DNA from: Pseudomonas sp. TH15 | GTDB lineage: Bacteria > Pseudomonadota > Gammaproteobacteria > Pseudomonadales > Pseudomonadaceae | Direction: 5' to 3' | DNA: 64,000 nt | Assembly: GCF_016651105.1 (NCBI RefSeq) | Contig: NZ_JAEKEL010000001.1 | Span: forward strand, 3,090,001-3,154,000 | Shown: piece after piece, positions 49,593 through 57,459 of the stretch | Position numbering within the stretch: the first letter of the stretch is position 1 | Layout: every line of letters starts with the position of its first letter | Position numbers and translations under genes: made by a program | The notes under the pieces: model-generated | What the model saw: the letters and a program-made list of their open reading frames with translations, nothing else | The model's database searches: none | What the model was told of the DNA's origin: nothing

Positions 49593-50576
49593 ATGCCGAA
49601 GACCATTCACGTACTCGCGTTTGCCAACGTGCAACTGCTCGACGTCACCGGACCCTTGCAAGTGTTCGCTTCGGCCAACGACAGTGCCCGTCAACAGGGT
49701 TTGCCTGCGCCCTATGCACCGTCTGTGATTGCCAGCGGTGGCGGGGCGGTAATGTCGTCGGCGGGGCTGGCGATATTGGCCGAGCCGTTGCCGGCGGGTG
49801 GCAGCGACACCTTGATCATCGCGGGTGGCTGGGGCGTTTATTCGGCGGCACAGGAGGAGCCCTTGGTGGCGTGGGTGCGCGAGCAGGCGACGCGGTGTCG
49901 TCGGGTTTCTTCGGTGTGTACGGGCGCGTTTCTGCTGGCCGCCAGTGGTTGGCTCGATGGTCGACGAGTGGTTACCCACTGGACCCGCTGCGAACAGTTG
50001 GCGCAGATGTATCCACGCCTGCACGTCGAACCCAACCCGATTTTCATCAACGACGGCCCGGTCTGGACCTCGGCCGGGGTCACCGCCGGCATCGATCTGG
50101 CACTGGCCATGGTCGAAGAAGACCTCGGTCGCGCGGTGGCCCTGGATGTCGCCCGGCAACTGGTGGTATTTCTCAAGCGTCCGGGCGGTCAGTCGCAGTT
50201 CAGCGTGACCCTGTCCCTGCAACAGGAAGGCAACCGCTTCGACGAACTTCATGCCTGGATCAGCGAAAATCTCACCAAAGACCTCGGTGTCCCGACCCTG
50301 GCCCTGCAGGCCGGCATGAGCGAACGCAGCTTTATCCGTCACTACCGCGCCGACACCGGCCAGACCCCGGCCCGGGCCATTGAACTGATTCGGGTTGAAA
50401 CCGCGCGACGGCTGCTCAGCGATACTGGCGTGCCGATCAAACGGGTCGCGGTGCAATGCGGGTTTGGCAGCGAAGAAACCCTGCGCCGCAGTTTCCTGCG
50501 GGCCATGGGCGTGACGCCGCAGTCCTACCGCGAGCGTTTCAGCGTCAGCCCTTCAGTAGATCCAGTAACGCCTTGA
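49593..50576 (+). CDS. GlxA-type AraC family transcriptional regulator with DJ-1/PfpI-like domain
   Basis: A 327-residue regulator. The N-terminal amidotransferase-like domain (HVLAFANVQLLDVTGPLQVF; SSVCTGAFLLAASGWLDGRR with the conserved Cys) is followed by a C-terminal AraC double helix-turn-helix at about residues 225-320 (FIRHYRADTGQTPARAIELI, CGFGSEETLRRSF). The ATG at 49593 is used. It probably controls the divergent isonitrile hydratase gene (inference from shared promoter gap of 91 bases). Its 3' end overlaps the convergent hydrolase gene by 32 bases. Confidence 0.9.
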   Translation: MPKTIHVLAFANVQLLDVTGPLQVFASANDSARQQGLPAPYAPSVIASGGGAVMSSAGLAILAEPLPAGGSDTLIIAGGWGVYSAAQEEPLVAWVREQATRCRRVSSVCTGAFLLAASGWLDGRRVVTHWTRCEQLAQMYPRLHVEPNPIFINDGPVWTSAGVTAGIDLALAMVEEDLGRAVALDVARQLVVFLKRPGGQSQFSVTLSLQQEGNRFDELHAWISENLTKDLGVPTLALQAGMSERSFIRHYRADTGQTPARAIELIRVETARRLLSDTGVPIKRVAVQCGFGSEETLRRSFLRAMGVTPQSYRERFSVSPSVDPVTP

Positions 50577-51447
50577 TCGTCGCTTCGGGCGCTTCCTCAG
50601 GAATGTTATGCCCGACACCGGCCAGTACGCGGCGCTCGTAAAGGCCGGTGAAGTGCTCGATGTCTTCGTCCATCTCCGGCGCCGGTCCGACGCCATCGTC
50701 GGCGCCGCACAGGGAAATTGTCGGCACGCTGATCGGCGGTTGCTTGGCCAGCGCCTCTTCCATCCACTCCAGCGCAGGATCGCCGGGCGAATACATGAAC
50801 CGATGCCGATACGAGTGAATCACCACCTCGACGAAATCCGGATTGTCGAAGGCCGGCGCACTCAAGGGATAACGCTCGGCGTTCCTGACCCAGGTCGGCG
50901 ACCACAGGCGCCAGAGCAATTCGCAGAAGGCCCGGCGATTTTGGGTCAGGCCTTCAACCCCGCGCGGGGTGTGGAAGTAGTACTGATACCAGAGGCGATG
51001 TTCAGTCTCAGGGTCCAGCGGTTGGGTGGAGTGGGGAATGTTTTGCAAGTTGTAGCCATCACCGGTGACCAAGCAGCGAACCCGCTCCGGCCACAACGCC
51101 GCGACAATGCACGCCGCCCGACCGCCCCAGTCGTAGCCACAGAGCGCGGCTTGCAGGATGGCCAGGGCGTCCATCAGGTCCAGCAAATCCTGGGCGAGGG
51201 CGGCTTGTTGACCGGAGCGCAGAGTGTCGGGGCTATTGAAGCGAGTCGGGCCGTAGCCGCGCAGGTACGGGACGATGACGCGGTAGCCTTGAGCCGCGAG
51301 GGCTGGGGCGATGTCGTCATAGGCACGGGGGGAATAAGGGAAACCGTGGAGCAGGATTATCGGATCGCCAGTGGTCGGACCGTGTTCTTCGTAGGCGATT
51401 TTCAGGCTTGGAGTTTCAACGTACTGAACGACTGGCGACTTGGTCAC
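50545..51447 (-). CDS. Alpha/beta hydrolase (epoxide hydrolase/haloalkane dehalogenase-like)
   Basis: A 300-residue hydrolase. Oxyanion motif LLHGFPYSPRAYDD is followed by the nucleophile elbow CGYDWGGRAA with Asp in the place of Ser. That marks epoxide hydrolase, dehalogenase or fluoroacetate dehalogenase-type chemistry. The catalytic His is expected in AGVGHNIPEEAP. A GTG at 51447 with AGGAG six bases upstream is a better start than the ATG at 51480. It is convergent with the GlxA-type gene. Confidence 0.8.
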   Translation of the reverse strand: MTKSPVVQYVETPSLKIAYEEHGPTTGDPIILLHGFPYSPRAYDDIAPALAAQGYRVIVPYLRGYGPTRFNSPDTLRSGQQAALAQDLLDLMDALAILQAALCGYDWGGRAACIVAALWPERVRCLVTGDGYNLQNIPHSTQPLDPETEHRLWYQYYFHTPRGVEGLTQNRRAFCELLWRLWSPTWVRNAERYPLSAPAFDNPDFVEVVIHSYRHRFMYSPGDPALEWMEEALAKQPPISVPTISLCGADDGVGPAPEMDEDIEHFTGLYERRVLAGVGHNIPEEAPEATIKALLDLLKG

Positions 51448-51518
51448 GAGGAACTCCTGAGCGCTGGCATCCGAGAACATTAGCTGATGAAGCCCGACTT
51501 GAGCGGTGCACTGAACCT

Positions 51519-51651
51519 GTGGCGAGGGAGCTCTGTGGCGAGGGGGCTTGCCCCCGTTGGACTGCGCAGCAGGCCCAAATCAATCACCGCATTCCTCCCA
51601 GGAAAACACATTTTGCAGGTTTACGACTGCTGCGCAGTCCAACGGGAGTGT
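51519..51651. repeat. REP cluster, family 2
   Basis: Two tandem arms at 51519-51533 and 51534-51561 and a partial inverted arm at 51630-51651 lie between the hydrolase gene and the 129-residue unknown gene. Confidence 0.7.
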
Positions 51652-51658
51652 GTCAGCC

Positions 51659-52048
51659 TCAGGCCTCGACTTCCGCCACCTGATTAAAATACTTCGCCCG
51701 ATCCGGCGTAAACGTCACCACCATTCTGGTCCGCGAACACGTCAATGCCCGCTCTTCACTCAGATCAATATCCAGATCTTCCCCACGTAACCCCTGCCAT
51801 TGCGCCAGGTACTTGAGCGATCCGTACTTTTCGAGTTTCTTCAGGCTGCGGCTCACGCCACCTTTCCAGCCCAGCACCGGCAGTTCGCCAGCGAGGCACT
51901 GTTGGGCAATGTCGGGGAATCGGCTGGCGCGTTGGCGGCCGATTTCCCAGCATTTGATCAGGCCCTTGTCGTGGGCTTCCCACAGTTCATCCCGGTTCAG
52001 GCCGGAGCGCAGTGGGGTGTCGATGGTGCGGTGGATGCGCTGGGTCAT
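51659..52048 (-). CDS. Conserved-looking hypothetical protein, 129 residues
   Basis: Not recognised. A soluble basic/aromatic protein starting MTQRIHRTIDTPLRSGLNRD, with KCWEIGRQRASRFPD and KKLEKYGSLKYLAQWQG. No signal peptide or transmembrane helix. It ends ARAKYF-like (RAKYFNQVAEVEA). The ATG is preceded by AAGGAAAC. It is flanked by repeats on both sides and isolated from operons. Confidence 0.6.
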   Translation of the reverse strand: MTQRIHRTIDTPLRSGLNRDELWEAHDKGLIKCWEIGRQRASRFPDIAQQCLAGELPVLGWKGGVSRSLKKLEKYGSLKYLAQWQGLRGEDLDIDLSEERALTCSRTRMVVTFTPDRAKYFNQVAEVEA

Positions 52049-52220
52049 TCTGTTTCCTTGAATTCGGGTTTTGTTGGACAGCTCCGCTGTACCCGTTGAC
52101 CGTGGATGTTAGGGGGGGATGTAACAGCTGGCAACAAGGTATTTCCGGGTGTAAGTGCGAGTTACCAAGGAGGGATTGGGTCGGGGGTGTTTAGAAAATG
52201 TAGGGGCTGGGCTGCGCAAT

Positions 52221-52353
52221 TGTGGTGAGGGGATTTATCCCCGACCGGCTGCGCAGCAGTCGCAAAGTCAGCAAATACGGTATTTCTGCAGGAATGGGGG
52301 CGCAGGGTTGGGGGCTGCTTCGCAGCCCGTCGGGGATAAATCTTCTCGCCACA
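52221..52353. repeat. REPIN-like pair, divergent family 2
   Basis: The arms TGTGGTGAGGGGATTTATCC (52221-52240) and its inverted partner with GATAAATCTTCTCGCCACA (52335-52353) occupy most of the 360-base gap between the 129-residue gene and the GH15 gene. Nothing else is seen in that gap. Confidence 0.7.
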
Positions 52354-52408
52354 GGGATCCTACAAAATCATCGTTTTGTGGGGTATTTCCTACAGCCTGC
52401 GGCGAAGA

Positions 52409-54235
52409 TTAAGGCTGCCAGTAATTCTTCTCCCCACTCAACTTGCGATCCAGAAAACTCGCCGCACTGATCAGCGCCAGGTGCGTCAACGCTTGCGGCG
52501 TATTGCCCAGGTGCCGCGCATGGCTGTCGAACTCTTCGGCATACAGGCCCAGCGGGTTGGCGTACCTCAGCAGTTGCTCAAACTCCAGATGAGCCTTTTC
52601 CACCTGGCCGGCTCGGGCCAGGCATTCGACGTACCAGAACGAGCAAGCAGCGAAGGCGCCTTCGGTGCCGACCAAGCCGTCGATGTGGCTGTCTTCGTTG
52701 TGGTAGCGGTAGACCATGCCATCGCGCACCAGGGTTTTCTGGATCGCTTCCAGGGTCGAGAGCCAGCGCGGGTCCTTGGCGCTGACGAAGCGCACCAGCG
52801 GCATCAGCAACATCGAGCCATCAAGCGCGGTGCCGCCGATATGCTGCACGAAATGCCCGCGTTCTTCGTTCCAGAACTTTGCCCAGATGTCGGTGTAGAT
52901 CGCTTGGCGAGTCTGGTCCCAGCGCGCAAACGGGGCGGGCAGGGAACGTTTGGACGCCAGGCGAATGGCCCGGTCCACGGCGACCCAGCACATCAGTCGC
53001 GAATGCAGGAAGTGATGCTGCTCGCCACGCATTTCCCAAATGCCGACGTCTTCGCTCTCCCAGGTTTCGCAGACTTGATCGACCACTTCCACGGTGTGCT
53101 TCCAGCCTTCATGGGAAATCGCTTCGCCATACTTGTTGACCAGATACACCGCGTCCATCAGCTCGCCGAAGATGTCGAGCTGGATCTGATCGTAAGCCTG
53201 GTTGCCGATGCGCACCGGTTTCGCGCCGCCGTGGCCGGCCAAGTGCGTGAGTTCGGTTTCCGGCAGTTTCTGGCGACCGTCGATGGCGTAGAGGATGTTG
53301 ATTTTCATCGAGTTGCCGTGGCAATCACTGACGCGCCCGCGCAACCAGTTCATGTAGGCGTTGGCCTCGTCGACGAAGCCCAGGCGCATAAAGGCGTAGA
53401 CGGTGAACGAGGCGTCGCGGATCCAGGTGTAGCGGTAATCCCAGTTGCGTTCGCCGCCGGGGGTTTCCGGCAGACCGAAGGTCGCGGCGGCGAGGATTGC
53501 GCCGTGTTTGCGCGAGGTCAGCAACTTCATGGCCAGGGCCGAGCGGTTGACCATTTCCCGCCAGCGACCGCGATAGTTGGACTGACCGATCCAGTCGCGC
53601 CAGAACTTCAAGGTACGTTCCAGGCACAGTTCGGCGGCACCTTCCTTGAAGCGTGGATCGTCGACCGCGCCCAACAGAAACTTCGCGCTTTGTCCCTGCT
53701 TAAGGGTGAACTCGGCGACGGCGCAATTACCGTCGAGGCTCAGGGCTTGATCCGAAGACAGGCGTAGGGACGGTTGGTCTGTGGCTTCAAACACCGCGTC
53801 CTGTTCATCGAGGCGAGCACGGGTTTTTGCCCGGGCGTAGTCATGCCGCACCGCGCAACGCATGCGTATCGTCGCCGTGCCGCTGACCACCCGCACCTGG
53901 CGCATCAGCATCGGCAGGTCATCTTCGCTGTCGCCAATCGGCAGCAAGTCGGTGATTTCGACCACGGCGCGTTCGCTCAGCCAACGGCTTTGCAGGACAT
54001 TGGTGTCCGGCAGGTAGATTTGCTCGCGGCGTGCGTCAGGCAGGTCCGGGGCCAGTTGGAAAATCCCGGCCTCGGGAGTGTCCAAAAGCGAGCAGAAGAT
54101 CGACGGGCTGTCGAACTCCGGCCAGCAGAAAAAATCCACGCTGCCCTTGTCGTTGACCAGTGCCGCGCTGCGCATGTCGCCAATGATGCCGTGGGCGTCG
54201 ATGGCGCTTTGTCGTTCGGGATGATGATCAGCCAT
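52409..54235 (-). CDS. Glycoside hydrolase family 15 protein (glucoamylase/trehalase-like)
   Basis: A 608-residue cytoplasmic-looking enzyme without signal peptide. The N-terminal beta-sandwich (SAALVNDKGSVDFFCWPEFD) is followed by the (alpha/alpha)6 catalytic barrel with ERNWDYRYTWIRDASFTV at about residue 335. Catalytic Glu residues are expected in GIWEMRGEQHHF and the C-terminal acidic segment (TEGAFAACSFW). The ATG at 54235 lies inside the end of the SDR gene, overlapping by 8 bases. It probably cleaves alpha-glucosidic bonds (trehalose or maltodextrin). Confidence 0.88.
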   Translation of the reverse strand: MADHHPERQSAIDAHGIIGDMRSAALVNDKGSVDFFCWPEFDSPSIFCSLLDTPEAGIFQLAPDLPDARREQIYLPDTNVLQSRWLSERAVVEITDLLPIGDSEDDLPMLMRQVRVVSGTATIRMRCAVRHDYARAKTRARLDEQDAVFEATDQPSLRLSSDQALSLDGNCAVAEFTLKQGQSAKFLLGAVDDPRFKEGAAELCLERTLKFWRDWIGQSNYRGRWREMVNRSALAMKLLTSRKHGAILAAATFGLPETPGGERNWDYRYTWIRDASFTVYAFMRLGFVDEANAYMNWLRGRVSDCHGNSMKINILYAIDGRQKLPETELTHLAGHGGAKPVRIGNQAYDQIQLDIFGELMDAVYLVNKYGEAISHEGWKHTVEVVDQVCETWESEDVGIWEMRGEQHHFLHSRLMCWVAVDRAIRLASKRSLPAPFARWDQTRQAIYTDIWAKFWNEERGHFVQHIGGTALDGSMLLMPLVRFVSAKDPRWLSTLEAIQKTLVRDGMVYRYHNEDSHIDGLVGTEGAFAACSFWYVECLARAGQVEKAHLEFEQLLRYANPLGLYAEEFDSHARHLGNTPQALTHLALISAASFLDRKLSGEKNYWQP

Positions 54236-55028
54236 TGCCACGGAACTCCGGATAGAGGCTCATGCCGCCGTCGATGAACAGGGTGGTGCCGACGATGTAA
54301 TCGGACAGATCGGAGGCGAGAAAAACCACGGCGTTGGCGATGTCCTCGACATCACCGATACGACCGTAAGGGATGAGCTTGAGCAGTTCTTGCGCGGCGT
54401 CGCCCTCGGTGGCGGCGCGGTTTATCGCCGTGCGAATGGCCCCTGGCGCGATGCCGTTGATGCGGATTTTCTGCTGGCTGACTTCCTGGGCCAGGGTCTG
54501 CATCAGCATGTCGACGCCGCCCTTGGACGCTGCGTAATTGACGTGGCCGGCCCATGGAATGCGCTGGTGTACCGAACTCATGTGGATGATCTTGCCGGCG
54601 GCTCGGGACACGCCTTGGCGAATGCCCTGTTTGTTGAAAATCCGCAGGGCGGCGCGGGCGCAGAGGAACTGGCCGGTGAGGTTGACGCCGATCACCTGGT
54701 TCCAGTCGGCGAGGGTCATGTCCACGGCATTTGCATCTTTTTGCATGCCGGAATTCGCCACCAGAATATCGAGGAAACCGAAGGCGTCGAGGGTCTGGGC
54801 GAACAGCCGTTCGACGTCCTCCTCCTTCGAGACGTCGGCACCGATGGCAATGGCGCGACCGCCGCTGTCGTTGATCTGCTTGGCGAGTTCTTCGGCGGGA
54901 GCGGCCTGGGAGTTGTAGTTAATGACGACGGCAGCACCGGCAGCGGCCAGCGCTTTGGCGGCGCCGGCACCAATGCCGGAACTGGCGCCGGTGACCAGGG
55001 CTACTTGTTGATCGAGAGAAATCTGCAT
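54228..55028 (-). CDS. SDR family oxidoreductase (glucose 1-dehydrogenase-like)
   Basis: A 266-residue Rossmann-fold dehydrogenase. The cofactor motif TGASSGIGAGAAKAL is near residue 14 and NSGM near residue 92. The catalytic Ser-Tyr-Lys lie in HMSSVHQRIPWAGHVNYAASKGG. The C-terminus VGTTLFIDGGMSLYP is typical of glucose 1-dehydrogenases. Paired with the GH15 gene, it may oxidise the glucose released, a plausible but untested link. Confidence 0.85.
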   Translation of the reverse strand: MQISLDQQVALVTGASSGIGAGAAKALAAAGAAVVINYNSQAAPAEELAKQINDSGGRAIAIGADVSKEEDVERLFAQTLDAFGFLDILVANSGMQKDANAVDMTLADWNQVIGVNLTGQFLCARAALRIFNKQGIRQGVSRAAGKIIHMSSVHQRIPWAGHVNYAASKGGVDMLMQTLAQEVSQQKIRINGIAPGAIRTAINRAATEGDAAQELLKLIPYGRIGDVEDIANAVVFLASDLSDYIVGTTLFIDGGMSLYPEFRGNG

Positions 55029-55108
55029 GAGCGTTAGCGCCTTGAAGGGAGGGCCTAACTAGCTGACTGGATTGTTGGGTAGAGAGTTCATTTTCGGGCG
55101 TCAGTGCA

Positions 55109-55212
55109 GGCCCCTTCGCGAGCAAGCCCGCTCCCACAGGTTTGGTCGCGCCCACACGATCGCGTTTACACCAAAAATCCAATGTGGGAGCGGGCTTGCT
55201 CGCGAAGGGGCC
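55109..55212. repeat. REPIN-like pair, family 1
   Basis: GGCCCCTTCGCGAGC (55109) and GCTCGCGAAGGGGCC (to 55212) are perfect inverted ends, in the divergent gap between the SDR gene and the MFS gene. Confidence 0.8.
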
Positions 55213-55294
55213 TTAACATTCAACCAACAATTACCCGCTTTCCCCTCAACCAGCCTTTATGGCAACTTGCAGGCCCTGATTGAGGCCGAAATCG

Positions 55295-56467
55295 ATGGCA
55301 AACCCCTACCGCGAACTGTTCAACGCCCCTGGCGCCCGGGCCTTTGTGCTGGCCGGGATGATCGCGCGCATGCCGATTTCCATGACCGGCATCGGCCTGA
55401 TCACCATGCTCTCGCAGTTACAGGGTGGCTACGGCTTGGCCGGCGCCGTCGCGGCAACTTTTGCCCTCGCCACGGCATTCTGTGCGCCGCAGGTTTCGCG
55501 GCTGGTCGACCGCTACGGCCAGGGCCGGATCCTGCCGGTGTCGGCGCTGGTGGGTGGCGGTTCGCTGTTGCTGTTGTTGCTCTGCACACGGTTGCAGGCG
55601 CCACACTGGACGCTGTTCGTGTTCGCTGCCCTGGCCGGGTGCATGCCGAGCATGTCGGCGATGGTCCGGGCGCGCTGGACCGAGCTCTATCGCGGTCAGC
55701 CGCAACTGCAAACCGCCTATGCGTTGGAATCGGTGCTGGACGAGGTCTGCTTTATTGTCGGGCCGCCGCTGTCGGTGGGCTTATGCGTGGTGGCGTTCCC
55801 CGAGGCAGGTCCCTTGGCGGCGTTACTGATGCTTGCGATCGGGGTCGCGGCGTTTGTGTTGCAGCGCGGCACCGAGCCGGCGGTGCATCCCCATGAAGTT
55901 CACCATCAGGGCTCAATCATTCGTTCCGGTGAAATCCGCCTGCTGATGCTGTTGATGACCGCCATGGGCACCATTGTCGGCGTAGTGGACGTGGTCAGCG
56001 TGGCGTTCGCCCAGCAGCAGGGCCAACCGGCGGCAGCGAGTATCGTGCTGTCGGTGTACGCCATCGGTTCGTGCCTGGCCGGGTTGGCGTTCGGCGCATT
56101 GCGCTCGAAAGTGCCGCTGCCGCGATTGTTCCTTTATGGCGGTGTGGCGACAGCGGTGACGACATTGCCGTTACTGCTGGCGACGAACATATTCGGGCTG
56201 GCACTGGCGGTGTTTGTCGCCGGGCTGTTCTTTGCGCCGACGCTGATTGTGGCGATGGCGTTGGTGGAACGCATCGTTCCGCCAGCCAAACTGACCGAAG
56301 GCCTGACGTGGCTGGTCACCGGGTTGAGCATTGGCGTTGCAATGGGCGCAGCGAGTTCCGGGTGGCTGGTGGATGCGTTCGGGGCGCGCAGCGGGTTTTG
56401 GGTGGCGATTGCGGCGGGGGCGGTGGTGTTGGGGTCGGCGATCCAGAGCTTCCGCCATTTGAAATGA
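55295..56467 (+). CDS. MFS transporter
   Basis: A 390-residue membrane protein with 12 predicted transmembrane segments and Arg-containing loops (SRLVDRYGQGRILP in the 2-3 loop position), typical of drug- or sugar-efflux MFS members. The ATG at 55295 (MANPYRELFNAPGARAF) is used rather than an upstream TTG. It ends 20 bases before the iron-starvation box of pvdG; whether it exports a siderophore or is unrelated is unclear. Confidence 0.82.
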   Translation: MANPYRELFNAPGARAFVLAGMIARMPISMTGIGLITMLSQLQGGYGLAGAVAATFALATAFCAPQVSRLVDRYGQGRILPVSALVGGGSLLLLLLCTRLQAPHWTLFVFAALAGCMPSMSAMVRARWTELYRGQPQLQTAYALESVLDEVCFIVGPPLSVGLCVVAFPEAGPLAALLMLAIGVAAFVLQRGTEPAVHPHEVHHQGSIIRSGEIRLLMLLMTAMGTIVGVVDVVSVAFAQQQGQPAAASIVLSVYAIGSCLAGLAFGALRSKVPLPRLFLYGGVATAVTTLPLLLATNIFGLALAVFVAGLFFAPTLIVAMALVERIVPPAKLTEGLTWLVTGLSIGVAMGAASSGWLVDAFGARSGFWVAIAAGAVVLGSAIQSFRHLK

Positions 56468-56486
56468 CTGGATAGACGTGCGCGGG

Positions 56487-56511
56487 CTAATTTCTGCAGG
56501 GCCGCCTTCGT
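56487..56511 (+). promoter_or_regulatory. PvdS (iron-starvation) box-like promoter of pvdG
   Basis: TAATT-N16-CGT (TAATT at 56488, CGT at 56509) differs from the PvdS consensus TAAAT-N16-CGT at one base. It lies 35 bases upstream of the pvdG start. Confidence 0.6.
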
Positions 56512-56545
56512 TCTTTTATACAGACAACTTTTCGAGGTAAGCCGG

Positions 56546-57280
56546 GTGACTCAGCTGACATTGCTGTGCCTTCCTTATTCGGGCGCCAGTGCCATGGTTT
56601 ACAGCCGCTGGCGGCGCAAACTGCCGCAGTGGCTGACGCTGCAACCGGTAGAACTGCCGGGTCGCGGCGCACGGTTTGGCGAAGCGCTGCAAACCGATAT
56701 GCGGGCGCTGGCCCGTCAGTTGGCCAGCGAACTGCAAACGACCCTGCGTGCGCCTTATGCCATTTTTGGCCACAGCCTGGGCGCCCTGATGGCGTGCGAG
56801 TTGGCCCACGCGTTTCGTGCACTCGGTTGCCCGGAACCGGTGGCGCTGTTTGCCTCGGGCACCGCAGCGCCAACCATGCGCGCCGACTATGATCGCGGTT
56901 TTGCCGAACCCAAGACTGACGCCGAACTGATCGACCAGTTGCGCACCCTGAATGGCACCAGCGAAGAAGTGCTGGCCAATGAAGAGTTGATGAGCCTGAC
57001 CCTGCCGATCCTGCGCGCCGACTTCCTGCTGTGCGGGCGTTTTCAGCCGATCCAGCGCCCACTGCTCAAATGCCCGGTGCACGTGCTCGGCGGCAAGGCC
57101 GACAAGGCCACCACCGAACAATTGATCGGCTGGAGCAAGGAAACCCACGGCAGCTTCTCGGTGGACATGCTGGCCGGCGGGCACTTCTTCATCCATGAGC
57201 ATGAGCCCAAGGTGCTGCGGGTGATCAAGGATCAGCTCGACGTTCATCACCGCCGGCACTCAATGCCCGCCACTGCCTGA
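56546..57280 (+). CDS. pvdG: Pyoverdine biosynthesis thioesterase PvdG (type II)
   Basis: A 244-residue external thioesterase editing stalled NRPS carrier domains. It starts at GTG (MTQLTLLCLPYSGASAMVYS). The nucleophile elbow FGHSLGALMA has Ser at about residue 75, with catalytic Asp near LGGKADKA and His near GGHFFIHEH. From memory the sequence follows P. aeruginosa PvdG closely (VELPGRGAR, GFAEPKTDAELI, LTLPILRADFLLCG). In PAO1 pvdG is beside pvdL; here it precedes a pvdI-like gene. Confidence 0.88.
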   Translation: MTQLTLLCLPYSGASAMVYSRWRRKLPQWLTLQPVELPGRGARFGEALQTDMRALARQLASELQTTLRAPYAIFGHSLGALMACELAHAFRALGCPEPVALFASGTAAPTMRADYDRGFAEPKTDAELIDQLRTLNGTSEEVLANEELMSLTLPILRADFLLCGRFQPIQRPLLKCPVHVLGGKADKATTEQLIGWSKETHGSFSVDMLAGGHFFIHEHEPKVLRVIKDQLDVHHRRHSMPATA

Positions 57281-57296
57281 ACATCAGCTCATTTCA

Positions 57297-57321
57297 TGTG
57301 GGAGCAAGCGCGCTCCCACAG
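57297..57321. repeat. Single REP arm, family 1
   Basis: TGTGGGAGC-AAGCGC-GCTCCCACA is a self-complementary hairpin 17 bases after pvdG. It may terminate or protect the pvdG transcript. Confidence 0.65.
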
Positions 57322-57380
57322 CGTTTCCTGCCTGTCTGAAAATCTCCGCCTGCCTCGCTCCTGATAGTTGTTCTCATTCG

Positions 57381-57404
57381 CTAATTTTTCCGGTTTGCAT
57401 TCGT
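57381..57404 (+). promoter_or_regulatory. PvdS (iron-starvation) box-like promoter of the NRPS gene
   Basis: CTAAT-N16-CGT, or TAATT-N15-CGT, at 57381-57404 shares the GCTAATTT start and TTCGTT end with the element before pvdG. It lies 56 bases upstream of the NRPS ATG. Confidence 0.55.
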
Positions 57405-57459
57405 TTTATAGGGACGACGTGCCTTTGTGCTTCCTGCCTACTGATCCGGATGCTAAGAA

